Notes under the pieces: generated by a model | The model's database searches: none | What the model saw: only the letters and a program-made list of their open reading frames with translations | Told to the model about the DNA's origin: nothing | NCBI GenBank assembly: GCA_947165805.1 | Contig: CAMVBT010000106.1 | Coordinates: 1-8,100, forward strand | Direction: 5' to 3' | DNA length: 8,100 nucleotides | Source of the DNA: an uncultured Clostridia bacterium | Lineage (GTDB): Bacteria; Bacillota; Clostridia; Oscillospirales; Ruminococcaceae | Shown here: positions 4,767-8,100 of the stretch, one piece after another | How positions within the stretch are numbered: the stretch's first letter is position 1 | How the letters are laid out: each line of letters begins with the position of its first letter | Program-made: the position numbers and the translations under genes

Positions 4767-7607
4767 TTAGTCCTCGCCGAGTTTCAGCGCCTTGTTTATG
4801 TTGATCTTCCTTATCAGCATGCCGAGGATAGCGAAGCCTCCGCCGAGCATCAGGACTATAAGCAGATAAAGCTTGATATAGTCGCTCTGCGAAGCCGCCA
4901 CAAGGAACGGCGGCACCTGATCGGCAGGGTTGTACATTGAGCGGAAAAGCGGTACGAAAACATCGCTCGCTATGCCGCCGATAACGAATGCCATGGCTAT
5001 CGACACGCCGGATACAAGTATCTGCTCATAGCCTATCATGCCGATTATCTCGCGGAACGTCACGCCCATGGCGCGCAGTATGCCGAACTGCAGAGTCCTG
5101 CTGCGTATCGACAGTATCCAGTAAATCAGGAATCCGATTATCGTCATTATCATGATGACCACGAAGCTCAGCGTCAGAGCACCGTTCATGCCCTGCAGCT
5201 GCGGCTGGTTCTTGATCGTTATGAGCTGCTGCGAGGCGTCGGTCATCGTTTCTATCGGTATGCGCTTCGCCTTTATGTCGGCGTAGAGAGCGCTTGAAGA
5301 AGCGCCGTCCTTCAGCTTCAGCCACACCTCATAAGGCTCGATGTCCGATACCGTGCTGGTGTAGTAGTAGTTCATTATCACAAAGCAGTTGACCGCGTAG
5401 GAGGTTATCTGCTCGCCCTCGGTCTCCTCCTCGCCCTTCTTCGCCTTGGCGGGAGCCTTGGTGGTGACGTTCGGGTTGATGCCCGGCCAGTAGTCAACCA
5501 CCGCGAGAACGGGAGCGCTTATGCTCTCGTTGCCCGACCACTTGACGGATATCGCGTCGCCCAGCTCTATCTCATACTTGTCGGCAAGCGCGCGGGAAAT
5601 GATAACTCCCGAGGGATAGTCCTGCAGCGCCTTGATGTAGTTCCACCAGTGCACCGGCAGCAGGTCGTTCCTGAACCACGCCGTATGAGCGAACTTATAT
5701 GGCTCCACGGACATCAGGGTCACGCCGTCCTCGGTCTTTTTGCCGACCGTGACCTTGGTTTTCTTGTTTATAAGCACCTTTGTGGCGGTCTCGACGCCCT
5801 CAAGCTGCTCGAAGCGCTCAAAGTCGCGCTCCACATAGCCCAGCACCGTCGAGCTGTTGTCGGCGGCTGTGGCTTCGAGCCAGTATTCTTTCAGGGTTAT
5901 GTCGGCGCCGTCCGCGTAGTAGATGCGGTCCTCCTTCTGGTTGTTGATCGTGCGCGCGGTGTTCGCCGAGAATATGCCCAGCGAAAACGTCACGACGAGG
6001 AACAGCATAAGAAATCGCTCTCTGCCTCCCTGCGAGCGGCATACGGTGGTTATCGCCATATACTGCGCCGGAGTCCAGAACGGTTTGAGTATCAGATATA
6101 TAAGATTGAGCAGGTACGGATAAACGCGTATGAAAAGCAGTCCCAGACCGAACACAAGGCAGGTCGAGAACACGAAGAACAGCGGGTTTATCTCGCCGGA
6201 CGACACAGCCGATACCTGCTCGTCCGCGGTGTAGAGGATATAGAATACTATCGCCGCAGCGATGAGCAGGAAGTCTATTCCCGTCTTCTCCCACAGGGAC
6301 ATACGGACGACTTTCGTCTTGCTCTGCTTGTACTGCACTATCGAGAGCTTTGAGGCGGGGATTATCGGTATCATCGTCGCCGCGAAGAACATCACGACCG
6401 CGATAAGCGAGTAAAGCACGGCTCCCGAGGTTATCTTCGCGGACAGTCCGGTGCGGTTCACGAATTCGAGGAAGCCGTCGGAAACGCCCAGCAGTCTGCA
6501 CATGGCAAGGCCTACAAACGGCGCCGTTATCAGCGTCACTGCGCCGAGAATACCCGCTTCGAGAGCGTACATACCGAATATCTGGAGCGAGCTCGCGCCG
6601 CGGCTCTTGAATACGGCTATCTCGTTCTTTTCCTGCTCGACGTTCAGCCTTGACACCATGAACAGGTAAAACGCCAGCATCACCATTGTGGGTATCTGGA
6701 GCACCCAGAGCATCTGGGTAAGCTTGCCCGCTTCGGCGGCGTATTTCTTCCATATATTCAGCACGCCCATTTTGAACGTACAGCCGAGGGTCGGTATGTA
6801 GTCCGCGTCCTCCTGTATCGCCTGTACCGCGAAAGGCAGGTCATTCATGTCCATAGCCTGATAGTCGAGGGCGTAGCGCACCGCGATATTCGCGAGGTTC
6901 ACCGCCTTTGAAGCCACCAGCTTGTCGCGGAAGCCGTTATAGTCGGTCATAAGCGCGCTCTCATAAGGCGCCATGGTCTCCGACCAGTAGACATCGTTCG
7001 CGTCGGACTGCTCGTAAACGCCGACCACGCGCACGGTCATATCGCCGACGCTCGTGTCTCCGCCCTTTATCGGGTATTCCTCACCGAGAGTTATGCCTAT
7101 AAGGCGCAGAGCGGGCTCGTTCGCCACGACCTCGATGACCCCGTCGGAGGCTATGCCGCCGTCGCAGTACATTCTGCCGCCTGTGATCGTTATATGGTCT
7201 TTGAAGTCGGTCATCGCGGTGAGCTTCATGCGGGTGGAGGATGTCCCCCGCGCGCCGCCCTGCATAAGATAGAGCATATTGTCGAAAACGACGGTCTTGG
7301 ACGCCCTGACCGGTATCGGCAGGTAATCGACACGCTCCCTGACGATGCCCGGCAGGGTGTCGATAAGTTCAAGCTGCTCGGCTGTCGCAACGCTCATCGG
7401 AAGAGCTCGCTCGACGGCATAGATGCCCGGGAACTCGCCCGTACCGAGCTGATAGGACTCCATGTCCTTTATAAGCATACGCTGCAGCGACGCGTCCATA
7501 TATATCGGCACGGTGCTCATCATGCCCGCAGCCATCAGAAATCCTATGAAGAGGCACAGTACCATCCACTTGGTCTTGCGCATCTTTCTGAACAGTAAAG
7601 TAAACAA
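4767..7607 (-). CDS. ABC transporter permease with two FtsX/MacB units, no ATPase domain
   Basis: This 946-residue membrane protein is the stand-alone permease of an ABC export system. TM1 (about 14-34) precedes a first extracellular MacB-like domain (about 36-295). Helices follow near 298-318, 345-372, 395-417 and 445-461, with one or two more at 475-510. TM at about 530-549 precedes a second extracellular domain (550-808), and the last three helices are near 811-834, 862-885 and 908-932. Two cytoplasmic coupling segments typical of FtsX permeases are visible: EKNEIAVFKSRGAS (326-339) and RTLQFGILRAMGVTFREI (837-854). One chain thus carries both halves of a permease dimer. The start is TTG at 7607 with AGGAG at 7618-7614 six bases upstream; the next ATG (codon 9) is too far from that site. 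It follows the adaptor gene by 17 bp. The adjacent ATPase supply is the fused protein two genes downstream, or one outside the window. Residues 715-733 form a Lys/Glu/Ala-rich loop. The substrate cannot be told from sequence. Confidence 0.92.
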   Translation of the reverse strand: MFTLLFRKMRKTKWMVLCLFIGFLMAAGMMSTVPIYMDASLQRMLIKDMESYQLGTGEFPGIYAVERALPMSVATAEQLELIDTLPGIVRERVDYLPIPVRASKTVVFDNMLYLMQGGARGTSSTRMKLTAMTDFKDHITITGGRMYCDGGIASDGVIEVVANEPALRLIGITLGEEYPIKGGDTSVGDMTVRVVGVYEQSDANDVYWSETMAPYESALMTDYNGFRDKLVASKAVNLANIAVRYALDYQAMDMNDLPFAVQAIQEDADYIPTLGCTFKMGVLNIWKKYAAEAGKLTQMLWVLQIPTMVMLAFYLFMVSRLNVEQEKNEIAVFKSRGASSLQIFGMYALEAGILGAVTLITAPFVGLAMCRLLGVSDGFLEFVNRTGLSAKITSGAVLYSLIAVVMFFAATMIPIIPASKLSIVQYKQSKTKVVRMSLWEKTGIDFLLIAAAIVFYILYTADEQVSAVSSGEINPLFFVFSTCLVFGLGLLFIRVYPYLLNLIYLILKPFWTPAQYMAITTVCRSQGGRERFLMLFLVVTFSLGIFSANTARTINNQKEDRIYYADGADITLKEYWLEATAADNSSTVLGYVERDFERFEQLEGVETATKVLINKKTKVTVGKKTEDGVTLMSVEPYKFAHTAWFRNDLLPVHWWNYIKALQDYPSGVIISRALADKYEIELGDAISVKWSGNESISAPVLAVVDYWPGINPNVTTKAPAKAKKGEEETEGEQITSYAVNCFVIMNYYYTSTVSDIEPYEVWLKLKDGASSSALYADIKAKRIPIETMTDASQQLITIKNQPQLQGMNGALTLSFVVIMIMTIIGFLIYWILSIRSRTLQFGILRAMGVTFREIIGMIGYEQILVSGVSIAMAFVIGGIASDVFVPLFRSMYNPADQVPPFLVAASQSDYIKLYLLIVLMLGGGFAILGMLIRKININKALKLGED

Positions 7608-7611
7608 GCTA

Positions 7612-7618
7612 TTCTCCT
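7612..7618 (-). promoter_or_regulatory. Ribosome binding site that fixes a TTG start for the permease
   Basis: AGGAGAA on the minus strand reads from 7618 to 7612. The AGGAG core sits six bases before TTG at 7607-7605, ideal spacing. Starting at TTG adds MFTLLFRK before MRKTKWM, which gives the usual FtsX-permease N-terminus of a short basic amphipathic segment before TM1. Confidence 0.75.
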
Positions 7619-7624
7619 GTTTCG

Positions 7625-8100
7625 TCAGCGTATTATGACCGCTTCACCCGCGGAAAGTCCGGAAACTATCTCGGCCTCGGTGGCGTTGGTTATCCCCACG
7701 GTCACGTCCCTGTCCTTCTTCTCGCCGTTCTCATAGACCTGAACGTAAGTCCTGTCGCCGTCGGTCTTGATGAGGTTCTTCGGTATGACCACGGCATTTT
7801 CCGATACGGCCTTCACCTTCTTTATATCGGCAAGCGAGCCGAGGAACGCGAAGGTCGGCGGAGTTCCGTCAAAATCGACGTACAGGGACTTGGTATCGGA
7901 GGCTCCGTCGGCTCTGGCTTCTTTCGGAGTGTAGGAGACCGTTCCCTCGTACACGTCCTTTTCGACCGTGACAGTCACCTTGTCGCCCACCTCGAAGGTC
8001 CGGTCGTCCTCACAGGTCGCCGTGACGCAGAGATCGGCGGGATCGACTATGCGTGCTATGACCTTGTACGGGTCGAACTCGGTGCCGGGGTTTATCTTGA
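7625..8100 (-). CDS. Efflux adaptor (HlyD/RND-type membrane fusion protein), C-terminal part
   Basis: Only the last 157 residues are in the window; the gene continues past the right edge. The frame is open from 8098 (KINPGTEFDPYKVIARIVDP) to TGA at 7627-7625. It shows the normal C-terminal half of a membrane fusion protein: a beta-barrel region (AD..VTATCEDDRTFEVGDKVTV..EKDVYEGTVSYT) and then the membrane-proximal domain with the family's pattern VVIPKNLIKTDGDRTYVQVY, a basic NGEKKDRDV and GITNATEAEIVSGLSAGEAVIIR. In Gram-positive bacteria such adaptors are anchored outside the membrane and work with MacB-type permeases, in many cases encoded just downstream, as here (17 bp gap). An in-frame GTG at 7990 exists but lies inside the barrel domain and is not a start. 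Neither the signal sequence, the lipoyl domain nor the hairpin can be seen. The partner is most likely the following permease, the fused ABC protein, or both. Confidence 0.9.
   Translation of the reverse strand, partial: KINPGTEFDPYKVIARIVDPADLCVTATCEDDRTFEVGDKVTVTVEKDVYEGTVSYTPKEARADGASDTKSLYVDFDGTPPTFAFLGSLADIKKVKAVSENAVVIPKNLIKTDGDRTYVQVYENGEKKDRDVTVGITNATEAEIVSGLSAGEAVIIR

Noticed and set aside
5818..6753. Minus-strand ORF of 311 codons inside the permease gene in another frame
   Set aside because: It is Arg/Asp/Gly-rich, has no membrane helices or motifs, and overlaps an intact permease reading frame.
1..8100. CRISPR arrays, tRNA or rRNA genes, insertion sequences
   Set aside because: No spaced direct repeats, no tRNA-like cloverleaf, no rRNA segments, no transposase and no terminal inverted repeats were seen on either strand.

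Overview
The window is almost completely coding, with every supported gene on the minus strand. It reads as part of one transcriptional unit running from the right edge to the left edge. The best guess for the host is a moderately GC-rich Gram-positive anaerobe of the Clostridia (Oscillospiraceae/Ruminococcaceae type). The basis is AG-rich Shine-Dalgarno sites, frequent ATA isoleucine codons, a Gram-positive style HlyD/RND-like adaptor with large FtsX-type ABC permeases, a long DUF4236 protein, and an acidic Gly/Tyr/Asp-rich secreted protein. No 16S or other taxonomic marker is present, so this placement is an inference.

Layout in transcription order (right to left): (1) the C-terminal 157 residues of an efflux adaptor, 8100-7625; (2) a 946-residue ATPase-less double FtsX/MacB permease, 7607-4767, starting at TTG behind a strong ribosome binding site; (3) a 49-bp gap holding a perfect 24-nt palindrome directly before the next ribosome binding site; (4) a 372-residue DUF4236 protein, 4717-3599; (5) a 1023-residue protein, 3573-502, that joins an N-terminal LolD/MacB-type ATPase to an FtsX permease and carries an unusual coiled-coil plus repeat insertion in its extracellular domain; (6) the start of a small secreted or membrane-anchored acidic protein, 472 to about 208; and (7) in a different reading frame, what looks like the 3' part of atpI (ATP synthase subunit I), about 219 to 1. 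Gaps between genes are 17 to 49 bp, and there is no internal promoter or terminator that I can support.

Working model: genes 1, 2 and 5 form a MacAB-like (type VII ABC) export or mechanotransmission system. The fused ATPase of gene 5 powers its own homodimer and may also drive the ATPase-less permease of gene 2, unless another ATPase lies upstream of the window. DUF4236 has no known function, and its position inside the transporter operon is the main hint about its role. The left end is the most irregular part: a secreted-protein gene runs into the body of atpI at a GCC-repeat with no proper end to the first gene and no start for the second. This suggests a real deletion or an assembly chimera.
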